From: an uncultured Oscillibacter sp.
GTDB taxonomy: Bacteria > Bacillota > Clostridia > Oscillospirales > Oscillospiraceae
Assembly (NCBI GenBank): GCA_910588005.1
Contig: CAJUQM010000002.1
Coordinates: forward strand, 33,490 to 97,489
Length of the DNA: 64,000 nt
Reading direction: 5' to 3'
Positions 1-9,400 of the stretch are shown here, piece after piece; the first letter of the stretch is position 1, and each line of letters starts with the position of its first letter. The notes beneath the pieces were generated by a model. The model saw only the letters and a program-made list of their open reading frames with translations, had not been told where the DNA came from and did no database searches. Made by a program: the position numbers and the translations under genes.

Positions 1-363
1 GAGTGGAACGGGCGGATGCTGTTCTCCGAGCTGTGGGTGGACCCGGACGCGGAGGACCGCCAGAGCCGAAGCGGCGGAAAGGGGAACGTCATGAAGTTCC
101 TCTTTAAGATGGATGTGCAGTCTCTGGGGCTGTTCGATATTGTTTTAACTGCCCAGGACGGTGAGGTGGATCTTCAGATTGCCTGTCCGGAGAAGGTGGT
201 TCCATTCTCCCAGCAGATTGAGACCACCGTGTCCCAGATCCTGGCGCGGAATGATCTCAGACCCTCCCGCGTCGCCGTGCGGAAGCTGGAGCGCCCGGTC
301 ACATTGACCGAGGTGTTCCCCAAAATTTTTGAAGGGAAGAACAGCGTAAATGTCAAGGTCTGA
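1..363 (+). CDS. FliK-like flagellar hook-length control protein, C-terminal part (5' end outside window)
   Basis: The frame is open from base 1, so the gene begins upstream and only about 120 C-terminal residues are visible. The segment FSELWVDPD followed by KFLFKMDVQSLGLFDIVL and a CPEKV...FSQQIE stretch resembles the C-terminal domain of FliK-type hook-length control proteins, which act on the switch protein FlhB during flagellar or type III export. The next gene is an FlhB C-terminal-domain protein and overlaps it by 14 bases, matching the ylqG-ylqH pairing of Bacillus. The family call rests on this pairing and general resemblance, since the N-terminal part cannot be read. Confidence 0.6.
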   Translation, partial: EWNGRMLFSELWVDPDAEDRQSRSGGKGNVMKFLFKMDVQSLGLFDIVLTAQDGEVDLQIACPEKVVPFSQQIETTVSQILARNDLRPSRVAVRKLERPVTLTEVFPKIFEGKNSVNVKV

Positions 364-691
364 CGGAACAAGAGGCGGGGCCAAGAAGGCGGTGGCCCTG
401 CAATACGGGCCGGACGACGCGGCTCCGGTCATTGTGGCCTCCGGCATGGGGTATCTGGCGGAAAAAATTGTGGAGACGGCGGCGGACAACGGTGTGCCGA
501 TCTATGAGGACAACTCTCTGTCCACGATTCTGACGCAGCTGCAGCTGGGCCAGGAGATTCCGCCCAGCCTGTATCAGGCGATTGTAGAAATCTATGTATA
601 TTTCCTCCACTTTGATCCCAACGGAAGGCCAAAGGAGGAAACTGAGGAGCGCGAGAGCAGTCCCGTGCCCCGGGGAGAGGAGACGACATGA
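350..691 (+). CDS. Stand-alone FlhB C-terminal domain protein (YlqH-like)
   Basis: 113 residues. The sequence matches the cytoplasmic domain of FlhB/YscU export-switch proteins immediately after the usual NPTH autocleavage site: KKAVALQY near residue 12, a GYLAEKI helix, VPIYED, and IPPSLYQAI followed by a closing IYVYFL helix. NPTH itself and all membrane segments are absent, as in Bacillus YlqH. Its partner is probably the FliK-like protein encoded just upstream. The tail from about residue 95 is charged and probably disordered. The gene overlaps the FliK-like stop by 14 bases and shares an ATGA overlap with the PilZ gene downstream, so the three are translationally linked. A function outside flagella cannot be excluded, because no flagellar genes are otherwise visible. 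Confidence 0.8.
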   Translation: MSRSDGTRGGAKKAVALQYGPDDAAPVIVASGMGYLAEKIVETAADNGVPIYEDNSLSTILTQLQLGQEIPPSLYQAIVEIYVYFLHFDPNGRPKEETEERESSPVPRGEETT

Positions 692-1320
692 ACGGGAGAC
701 AGGAAGAGCGGATGTATCTGCTGTTGGACAGCGTGAATCATCCATTGGCGAGAGGCCGGCTGGAGGGTCCCGCCGCCGGGGATACCCTCCAGCTGATGGT
801 GATGGACAATGACGTGGACAAGGTGGCCTGTCATGAGGTCATTGTGCTGATGAGCATGAGCGGCAGCGAGCCGCCCCTGCAGTGCCGCATTGTCCGGCAG
901 CGCGGAGACCGGATAGCGCTGGAAAAAATCGCCAGCCTGGACCCGGATCTCCGGCGGAACCTGCGGGTTCCCATTAAATTCAATACATTTATCTATCCCA
1001 TCACAGGACGGTGGCAGGGCCGGAGAGAGATCCAGTCCATTGACCTCAGCTGCGGCGGCGTGGCCTTTTACGGGGACGAGGGCCTGGAGATCGAAGAGCG
1101 CCTGGAGCTGGTGATCCCCGTGACCGAGGAGCCGGTGATTCTGCGCTGCCAGATTTTGCGAAAACAGGAGCTGCGCAATGATAAACTGCTCTATGCCACA
1201 AAATTTGTGGATATGTGTGAAGATGAAGAGGTGACGGTGCGGGAGGCGGTATTCAGTATTCAGCTGGAAAGCCGGTCTGCCCCTGCTGTGGGTACGACAA
1301 CTAGGGAGGAACAGCAATGA
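688..1320 (+). CDS. PilZ domain protein (putative c-di-GMP receptor, YcgR-like)
   Basis: 210 residues. The C-terminal half carries both PilZ signatures for cyclic-di-GMP binding: RRNLR at residues 89-93 (RxxxR) and DLSCGG at 119-124 (DxSxxG). The N-terminal ~85 residues resemble the YcgR-N/flagellar-brake type beta domain. The start ATG has GAGAGGAG upstream and overlaps the preceding stop as ATGA; its own stop overlaps the ATG of the giant SLH gene in the same way. Translational coupling on both sides suggests that c-di-GMP sensing is tied to the export-like proteins and the surface protein. The partner of this protein is unknown. Confidence 0.85.
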   Translation: MNGRQEERMYLLLDSVNHPLARGRLEGPAAGDTLQLMVMDNDVDKVACHEVIVLMSMSGSEPPLQCRIVRQRGDRIALEKIASLDPDLRRNLRVPIKFNTFIYPITGRWQGRREIQSIDLSCGGVAFYGDEGLEIEERLELVIPVTEEPVILRCQILRKQELRNDKLLYATKFVDMCEDEEVTVREAVFSIQLESRSAPAVGTTTREEQQ

Positions 1321-4300
1321 ACACGAACAAGAGAGGATGGAAGAGTGTCCGGAGCGGCTTGGCCAAGAGAGTGCTCTCCCTGGCGCTGGCCGCTGTGACA
1401 CTGTGGAGCCTGCTTCCGCGGCTGACCCCGGAGGCGGAGGCCGCGGAGTGGATGGAACCCTATCTGGAGACCCTGGTTGACTGGGGCGTGATGCGGGGCA
1501 GCAATACCGGCGACCTGAATCCGGACCGGGTGCTCACCCGGGCGGAATTTGTCACCATGGTCAACCGGGCCTTTGGCTATACGGAGCGGGGAGCCACCCC
1601 TTTTCAGGACGTGCCGGAAAACGCCTGGTATGCCGACGATATCAACATCGCCTACCAGGCGGGCTATTTCCAGGGAACGTCTGAGACCACCGCCGGCCCT
1701 ATGGGGCGGGTGACCCGGGAGCAGGCTGCCGTAATGCTGGGGCGGAACCTGCGGATGCAGGGAATTCCCGGCGTAAACAGCGATTTTTCGGATTTCCGGG
1801 ATATGGGGAACTGGAGCCGCGGTATGGTGCAGGAGTGCGCCGAGATGGGCATCATTCAGGGTTACTCGGACGGCACCTTCCGTCCCCGAAATTACATCAC
1901 CCGGGGGCAGATGGCCTGTTTCCTGGTGCGGGCCCTGGGTACGCTGGTCAAAAACCCCGGTGAGCAGATCGCAGGCGGTGTGTATGGCAACCTGACCGTC
2001 AACAGCCCCGGCGTCAAGCTGCGGGACACCGTTGTCACCGGGAATCTGTATCTCACCGGCGGTGTTGGCCTTGGCAATGTGGAACTGGAGAACGTCACCG
2101 TCATGGGCAAGATTGTGGTCTGCGGCGCCGGTGAGGCCGAGCGCGGGCAGAACAGCATTATTCTGCGCAACGTGACGGCGGAGGGTCTGGAGATCGACAG
2201 TCTGACAGACCACTTTATGAGCGTTCGAACCGAGGGCCTGACCAACATTGCCAATACCACGGTCCGCACCTCCGCCTATCTGGAGGATGTGACCGACGAC
2301 GACCAGGGCCTGCGCGTCATCACCCTGGACGGCGCGGACGGTACGCAGCTGCAGCTGGCGGGAAATATCAAGGAAGTCGTCAATATCACGCCCAACTCCG
2401 ACCTCCGGGTGGTCCAGGGCATTACCCATAAGCTTACTGTGGATGAGCAGGCCACCGGCTCCGCCCTGAGCATCGCCAACGACACCACCGTGAAGATCCT
2501 GAACCTGGACGCGGCCACGCCGGTCACCGGCAACGGCGATGTGGACAAGATGAACATCAACGCCGCCGGCTCCAGCGCCACCATGCTGCCGGACAGCATC
2601 TTCATCCGGCCCGGCATTGACTCCAATATCAACAACAAGGTGATGGACAGCATCGCGGCGGCGGAGTCCTCGGACGACCCGCGGCTGCTGTCCGGGTATC
2701 CTCTGGCCCGGAACATAGGTTCTACCACGGCGGAGGCGGTGTTCAGCACCAACAAGCGCGGCACGGTGTATTGGGCAGTCAGCTCGCTGTTGGACGGTTC
2801 CATGGGCGAGGATGAGCTGCGAAATCCCACCGCCTATCCGGGTAAGATTCTCCGAAGCGGGACCCTCAATGTCACCGCCTCCAAGACGGAGATGATCGCC
2901 CGCATCACAGGCCTGACCCAGGAGGGATCTTACTACATCTCCGCCATGCTGGTGGATGACCGCGGCCGGGCAAGCCCTGTAAAGGTAGCTGTCTTTACAA
3001 CTACGGACAACTCCGCGCCGGCGTTTTCCACCGGATATCCCTATACAATTGTGACGGTGGACGATGAGGACGACCAGGTGATTCAGGCCATGGTCATGGC
3101 GACAAAGAGCTGCAAGCTGTACTATGCCCTGCTGCCTCTGAACTCTACGGCGCCCTCCACGGCAAATCTCAGAGCGGGCGCGATTCCCGGCAACCTGGGC
3201 TACGGTGTGGTTGACCTCCGGAAGAACACGCCGCATCTGATCTCTCGGGTCAACTCCTCCCACCTGGCGGAGGATACCAGCTATGACCTGTATCTGTGGC
3301 TCAACGACGCCGACAGCAACAAGAGTTCCGCCGTGCGGAAGCTGACGGTGCGTACGCTGGACCGGACGCCTCCCGTCATCCAGCACCTGACGGTGACGGA
3401 TATGACGGCAACCTCCGTGCGGCTGACCAGCTCTTTGGATGAGCCGGGCACCATCTACTGGGCCGTGGTGCGGCGGGGCGCGGAGTTCTATGCCCCGGGC
3501 ATCGAGAGTCCTGAGGATCTGATGGCCAAGATTCAGGTGGAGAGCGGTACCGGCGCCCTGAAAAAGGGTAACGTCAAGGTGGGCAAGGCCGGCACGGACG
3601 TGACCATCAACATCACCGGACTGACGGCCCAGACCGCGTATGATTTGTACTACGTGGCAAAGGATCTCGCCGGCAACTACAATGTCTATACCCAGAATCT
3701 GACCCCGCCCATGGAGATCAATACACTGGACAACGAGGGTCCCACGGTGAAGCAGGAGTTCACCCATGACGGCAGCGAAGGCTCCACCGAGTTGACCCCC
3801 TATCCCGACACCTCGATCCGCCTGGTGTTCTCCGAGAGCGTACAAGGTGTTCAGAACGTGGCCGGAAAGCCGATTACCAGTGTGTTCCAGACGCTGTACA
3901 ACAATGTCCTCACGGCGGACAGCACCAACCGGGCAGCCCGGGAGGAGGAGCTGGCCGCAGCCCTGCGCTACCACATCAAGCTCTATGAGAAGCCCATCAG
4001 CGGACAGCCGGAGGTAGTGCTGGAGCGGAACGGCCAAAATGAGGACGATGTGGGCGAGGATTGGATCATCGATTACCGCAAGGCCACGGTCACCATGGAT
4101 AACTCCGGCAGCGGAGAGATGATCATCACCTTCCCCCACGACAGCGAACTCAGCCGCAGCGGACTGAATCTGGCCAGCGGAACCACGTATTACTTTGAGC
4201 TGCAGGGCATCGTGGATACCTCCGCCGCCGCCAATCCCATGGTCGGCGTCCGGGGCGTGACAAAGCTCCAGGAGTTTACCACCATCGATGCCCAGATGGT

Positions 4301-6362
4301 ATTCTCCCTGGGCACCAACAACGGCAAGGATGAAGACGGCAACCAGCTCCTGTTCGACATGAACTTCCGCCTGACTCCGCTGACTGCCGCCAGCGTCAGC
4401 GAGGATACGCTGTATGATCTGCTGTTCTGGTCGGATACCAGCATGAAGTTTGAACTCTACTACAGGAACGAGGGCGACACCTATTGGACCCAGATGAAGA
4501 AGGGTGCCTCCACTATGGCAGAGTTCCGCACCACCGTCCAGACCCCCACGGTGGGCCTCAGCATCGCCCGGGAGCTGCGGAGCGACGGGCCGGTGGAGAA
4601 GACGAACCCCAATTTTGAGAAGCTGAAATACGCCAGAGACCGGGAGTACGGCATTATCATTCGGGAGCTGAACGGCTCTCCCGACAGTGAGCGGGACAGC
4701 TGGACCGGGTCGGTTGCCATCCGGGTGACGCCGGTCTCGGGCACTCAGACTACGCTGAACGCGCTCTCCAGCCTGTCCCTGACGCCGAGCGCCTACAGCG
4801 AGCACCAGAGGGGCATTTATAAGGTGAAGGAGATCGGTGTTCCCGTAGACTATACGGTGACGCACGCTTTCCAGGACAGCGCCCCTCCCACCTTTACCGA
4901 CGGTTACCCTGTGTTTGACCCCGGCGACTCCGGCGTCCGCATCAGCTTTGCCCTCAGCCGTCCGGGCCTGTATTACTACGTGATTGCCCCGCTGGGCTAT
5001 ATCCCCACGGACTTCACGTATGAAAACGCCAGCGGAGCCACCGTTACGGAACGGCTGACAGAGAGCAACTGGGATCAGCTGCCGGAGGACGGCACGCCGT
5101 TTAAAGACACCAATAATCCCAACGCCACGCTGCCGGTGAGCAGCAGCATCACCAATCCCTCCTATACCGGCTCCAGCTATCAGATGGGATCCGGCAGCAA
5201 CGGCGCGGCGTATCAGGAGATTATGGTCACAGATCTGACCGCCAGCACCAAGTATGTGGCCTATTTCGTTCTCCAAGGCCAGTCTCAAAACTCCATTTCC
5301 AATGTCTATGCCTTCCGATTTGAAACCGTGGATGTGGTAAAGCCCATCATCGGCGTCAGTGTCAGCAACCCCAGCGCCGGCGTTCAGGCCGACCGGCCCG
5401 CCGATATCAAATGGCTGCTCCTGGTGGATGGCACAGCGTCCTCGCCTTTGAGCGATACCATTGATTGGCAGACCCCAAATCCGGATTACGGTTTTGCCGG
5501 TGATTATACGGAGGAACAGTTCGATAAATTTAAGACCATGACCGTTTTGGAGGCCATGAGCGAATACCTCTACAGCAACGGCAGAAATTTGGCCGGCTCC
5601 GTATTTGACCTGTATGGCAGCGACGCTCAGAAAAACCAGGTTGTCAACTACATGAACACCGCCAGCCCCAGTTCGGGCAGTATTGCCCAGGTGGGCAATA
5701 TGATTCACCCAGGCAGCTGGAAGACCATAACGGAAAACTGCCGCGGGTACATGAATCCAAACAACCCGAACATGGAGTACTGGTTTGTGGCTATGGGCAG
5801 CAGCCAGGGCGCTTCCGGTTACGCTTTCGCGGCGGCGTCCGGACTGTTCTATCCCGACAATACGCCGCCTCAGGCCATCACCATCTCCACGGAGGTGAAC
5901 GCGGACATGGTTCTGACAGATGACCCCAAGGCCGCGGAAAACTTGGCGTACAGCGGCACGGTGACCATCACCTTCAGTACGGACCTCTACTATAGGGATA
6001 ACAGCTCTTCTCCCACAAGGTATTTGCAAGTGGTCGACAAACCTCTGACGGCTACGCTGGATTCGACAAAGTATATCAGCAGCGGTGCGTTGGTATCCGC
6101 CGCCGGCATCGGTGTGGACCCGCAGGTTCCCGCCACCAGCACCACGAATCCCACCTGCCGTACGCTGATTCTGACCTTTACTGCGAGAAGAACGGGCAAC
6201 AACTTCTCCCTGAACCAGAACCTCTCCAACATCCGGGGAATCACCGGCAGCAAACCCCTGACGCTGACGATGGACCTGGTGAAAAACAGCAGAGGGATGT
6301 ATGTGCCCCGGTATTCCATTACCTCCGGCAGCGACTGGGGCAATCCCAGCGTGACTCCCTGA
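1317..6362 (+). CDS. Giant S-layer homology (SLH) surface protein with beta-helix and Ig/FN3-like modules
   Basis: 1681 residues, secreted. A basic start (KRGWKSVRSGLAKR) and a hydrophobic stretch to about residue 42 form a signal peptide. Three SLH repeats follow at about residues 43-215 (NPDRVLTRAEFVTMVNRAFG and related), which bind pyruvylated secondary cell-wall polymer. Residues ~216-445 are a run of short Val/Asn/Thr-rich turns (GNLTVNSPGVKLRDTVVTG) typical of a right-handed beta-helix. The remainder holds several FN3/Ig-like modules with recurring GYP...YYAL/YYYV motifs, plus a Big_5-like segment (IRLVFSES). No sortase motif is seen, so anchoring is by SLH. AGGGAGG at 1303-1309 supports the start, which overlaps the PilZ stop. 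Confidence 0.88.
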   Translation: MNTNKRGWKSVRSGLAKRVLSLALAAVTLWSLLPRLTPEAEAAEWMEPYLETLVDWGVMRGSNTGDLNPDRVLTRAEFVTMVNRAFGYTERGATPFQDVPENAWYADDINIAYQAGYFQGTSETTAGPMGRVTREQAAVMLGRNLRMQGIPGVNSDFSDFRDMGNWSRGMVQECAEMGIIQGYSDGTFRPRNYITRGQMACFLVRALGTLVKNPGEQIAGGVYGNLTVNSPGVKLRDTVVTGNLYLTGGVGLGNVELENVTVMGKIVVCGAGEAERGQNSIILRNVTAEGLEIDSLTDHFMSVRTEGLTNIANTTVRTSAYLEDVTDDDQGLRVITLDGADGTQLQLAGNIKEVVNITPNSDLRVVQGITHKLTVDEQATGSALSIANDTTVKILNLDAATPVTGNGDVDKMNINAAGSSATMLPDSIFIRPGIDSNINNKVMDSIAAAESSDDPRLLSGYPLARNIGSTTAEAVFSTNKRGTVYWAVSSLLDGSMGEDELRNPTAYPGKILRSGTLNVTASKTEMIARITGLTQEGSYYISAMLVDDRGRASPVKVAVFTTTDNSAPAFSTGYPYTIVTVDDEDDQVIQAMVMATKSCKLYYALLPLNSTAPSTANLRAGAIPGNLGYGVVDLRKNTPHLISRVNSSHLAEDTSYDLYLWLNDADSNKSSAVRKLTVRTLDRTPPVIQHLTVTDMTATSVRLTSSLDEPGTIYWAVVRRGAEFYAPGIESPEDLMAKIQVESGTGALKKGNVKVGKAGTDVTINITGLTAQTAYDLYYVAKDLAGNYNVYTQNLTPPMEINTLDNEGPTVKQEFTHDGSEGSTELTPYPDTSIRLVFSESVQGVQNVAGKPITSVFQTLYNNVLTADSTNRAAREEELAAALRYHIKLYEKPISGQPEVVLERNGQNEDDVGEDWIIDYRKATVTMDNSGSGEMIITFPHDSELSRSGLNLASGTTYYFELQGIVDTSAAANPMVGVRGVTKLQEFTTIDAQMVFSLGTNNGKDEDGNQLLFDMNFRLTPLTAASVSEDTLYDLLFWSDTSMKFELYYRNEGDTYWTQMKKGASTMAEFRTTVQTPTVGLSIARELRSDGPVEKTNPNFEKLKYARDREYGIIIRELNGSPDSERDSWTGSVAIRVTPVSGTQTTLNALSSLSLTPSAYSEHQRGIYKVKEIGVPVDYTVTHAFQDSAPPTFTDGYPVFDPGDSGVRISFALSRPGLYYYVIAPLGYIPTDFTYENASGATVTERLTESNWDQLPEDGTPFKDTNNPNATLPVSSSITNPSYTGSSYQMGSGSNGAAYQEIMVTDLTASTKYVAYFVLQGQSQNSISNVYAFRFETVDVVKPIIGVSVSNPSAGVQADRPADIKWLLLVDGTASSPLSDTIDWQTPNPDYGFAGDYTEEQFDKFKTMTVLEAMSEYLYSNGRNLAGSVFDLYGSDAQKNQVVNYMNTASPSSGSIAQVGNMIHPGSWKTITENCRGYMNPNNPNMEYWFVAMGSSQGASGYAFAAASGLFYPDNTPPQAITISTEVNADMVLTDDPKAAENLAYSGTVTITFSTDLYYRDNSSSPTRYLQVVDKPLTATLDSTKYISSGALVSAAGIGVDPQVPATSTTNPTCRTLILTFTARRTGNNFSLNQNLSNIRGITGSKPLTLTMDLVKNSRGMYVPRYSITSGSDWGNPSVTP

Positions 6363-6376
6363 GCGGCCTTACCATT

Positions 6377-6406
6377 GGGAGGGCGGGCATCTCCGCCCGT
6401 CCTCCC
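6377..6406 (+). terminator. GC-rich hairpin between the two SLH genes, without a U-tract
   Basis: GGGAGGGCGGGC pairs with GCCCGTCCTCCC across a 6-base loop, giving a 12-bp stem with one G-U pair. No T-run follows, so it may be a weak terminator, a processing site or an mRNA-stabilising hairpin that sets the ratio of the two surface proteins. Confidence 0.4.
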
Positions 6407-6438
6407 GTTACCTTGCGTGAAAAGGAGTGCATCGGTTT

Positions 6439-9400
6439 ATGAAATATCCGTTTTTCCGCCGCACAGGGGCGCTGCTCCTGGCGCTGGCCCTGCTGGTTTC
6501 CCTGGCTCCGGCGGCCTTGGCGGCTGACAGTTTTTCCTTTGACAGCGACCAGAAAACCATGAATGTTGGCGTAACAGAGTCTATTACCGCCCGGCTTACT
6601 CTGGATCCGCCGCCCCAGGATTACAACTTCACAGTGACTTGGGTAAGCGACAATACCAGTGTTGTGACGGTTGAGAGCACCACCACAAACGCGACGGCTG
6701 CCAGTGTGGGCAACCGGATCACCGCCGTGGGCAAGGGGACCGCCACGATTACGGCCACATGCGCCGAGTATCCGGGCCTCATCGCCAGCTGTGCGGTGAC
6801 TGTGGAGTCCAAGGTAAAGAGCATTGAACTGACGGATACGGCGGGAAAAGACGTCACCGGCGGATTGACAATGCGCTCAGACGGGATGATCCACCTCATC
6901 GCCACGGCGAGGCCGGAAGACGCCGATAACCGGCAGATCAATTGGCGCAGCAGCGACGAGAGGATTGCCACCGTGACGCCGGCCACTACCGCCAGCGGTG
7001 AGCAGGTGACGGTCCGCGGCGTATCCGGCGGAACGGTCACAATCACCGCCACTGCGGCGGATGGCAGCCGCGTCTCCAACGGGTGTACGATCGAGGTTCA
7101 GGGCAGCCAGCACATAGAGGTGCGGGAGATTGTTGTGACGCCTTCCCGCATGAATATGATTGCGGGAGAGGTGTCCAGCCCCCTTGCGGCCACAGTTATT
7201 ATGACGGATGGCAGCGAGGGCCACGATGTCACCTGGCGCAGCAGCAATGAGAAAGTGGCGACGGTAGACGAGAGCGGCGTTGTCACCGCTGTGGGCGCGG
7301 GCACCGCCGATATCATTGCCGCCAGTACCAGCGACCCGACAAAGACCGAGGCCTGTACCGTTACTGTGGCGGCGGCGGAAATTCCGATTACCGGCCTTTT
7401 CATGAATCCTACCTCTCTGGTGATGGAGATGCGGAAGAGCCAGAGGCTGGAGGTCGGCATCACTCCCAGCAACGCCAGCAACCAGACGCTGGAATGGACC
7501 AGCAGCGACGAGAAGGTAGCCACTGTGGCCAGCGACGGCACCGTGACCCCCCAGAGTCCCGGCAAGGTCACCATTACCGCCAAGAGCACAGACGGCAGCG
7601 GAAAGGAGGCCTTCTGTGAGATCGAGGTTTCCGGAATCACCCTCTCGCCCACCAGTGCCCAACTGGTGGTGAACGAGTCCCTCTCCATGGAATTTCCCAC
7701 CTTCGGCAACGCCAAGGGAGCCATTTCCTGGAGCAGCAGCAATCCCTCTGTGGCCTCTGCCTCCAACGGTAAAATTACCGGCCACTATCCCGGTAAGGCC
7801 ACGATCACCGCCACCGTCTACAACACCGGCTATAAGGCCTCGTGTGAGGTCACGGTAGTGGAGGATGTGGCGGAGGCGATCAACCGCAGCCTCCGGGCGG
7901 GGGAGAAGCTGGATTTCTCCGGCTTGGTGTCGGAGCTGAACAGCCGTTCCATCTCCAAGAGCAATGCGCCGCTGGACTATGTGGACAACTTGCGGGTTTC
8001 CACGGCCCAGGGCGTGCTCTACTACCGGTATGGTTCACCGGACACGCCCAACCACGGTGTGGGCGGTGTGGACCGGCTCTATGCCACCGCCCCCTCCGGC
8101 AGCGGGAAAATGGCCCTGGAGGATGTGAGCTTTGTACCAAACGGGGGCTTCAGCGGTACGGCGGTAATTGAGTATACTGGCCACAACACAAACGAGATCT
8201 CCTTCCATGGCACAATCCGGGTGGAGGTGGAGAGCACCGGCGATGTGACCTACAGCACTGCTATGAACCGCTCCATCACCCTGTCAAGCAAGGAGTTTAA
8301 GGATATCTGCAAGCTGAAAACCGGGCGGAACGCCAGCTATGTCACGTTCAGCCAGCCCGGTTCCGGTAAGGGAACGCTCTACTATAATTACAGCCCCGAG
8401 CAGTATTCCCCGAAGGTGGACGGTACCACCAAGTATTATATCAGCAGCAATCCTCTGCTGGAGAAAGTGACGTTTGTTCCGGAAGAGAACTATACCGGTA
8501 CGATCAGTGTCCCTTACCGCTGTACGGACACCACCGGCAGCAGCTACTCTGGTACGATGACCATCAACATTTATTCTGCCGACGGCGGCGGCAGCGGCGG
8601 AGTGGAGTACACCACCGGGATCAATCAGCGACTGACGCTGAATGCGGCGGATTTTAATTCCGCCTGTCAGGATGCCAACGGCAGGACCTTGAGCTATATC
8701 TACTTCGACAGCCTGCCTCCGGCATCCCAGGGGATTCTATACTACAGCTATACCAGCAGCTCCAGCAACCGGGTGGATACCAGCACCCGCTACAACCGGA
8801 GCAATACCGGCAGCCGGATCTCCAATATTACCTTTGTGCCCGCCAGCAATTTCAGCGGAACCGTCACGATTCCCTATACCGGTTACGATACCACGGGCCA
8901 TTCCTATAAGGACGACCTGGTGATCCACGTGTCGGATCAGGCGGGAACCGTGTCCTACACCACCGACGTGGGCGAGGCGGTGACGTTCCGGGCGGAGGAT
9001 TTCAACGAGGCCTGCCAGCGGGCCAATAACTCCTCCCTGAATTACATTACGTTTACCCTGCCTGCCTCCAGCGTTGGAACGCTGTACCGCAATTACAGGA
9101 ACAGCAGCAACACCGGCAGCCGGGTTTCCTCTTCCCAGCGGTTTTCCAGGGGCGGCAATCCCAGCGTGTCGGATGTGACCTTTGTCCCCAACCGGCGGTA
9201 TGAGGGCACGGCTTCCATCCCCTTCGGAGGCTATGACGCCGCAGGAAACCGGTTTGAGGGTACTGTCAGCATCACGGTGGGCCAGGCTACCGGCCGGGTG
9301 GTGAGTTATTCCATTGCCAGCGGCGGCGTGGTGCGCTTCAATGCCAGCGATTTTAACGCCGTTTGCCGTTCCGCTACAGGGGATGATCTCAGCTATGTAA

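Noticed and set aside
1260..6029. A 1589-codon open frame on the minus strand opposite the first SLH gene
   Set aside because: It mirrors the codon pattern of the real GC-rich gene, has no recognisable domain, no start signal, and a His/Gly/Gln-rich composition typical of antisense frames.
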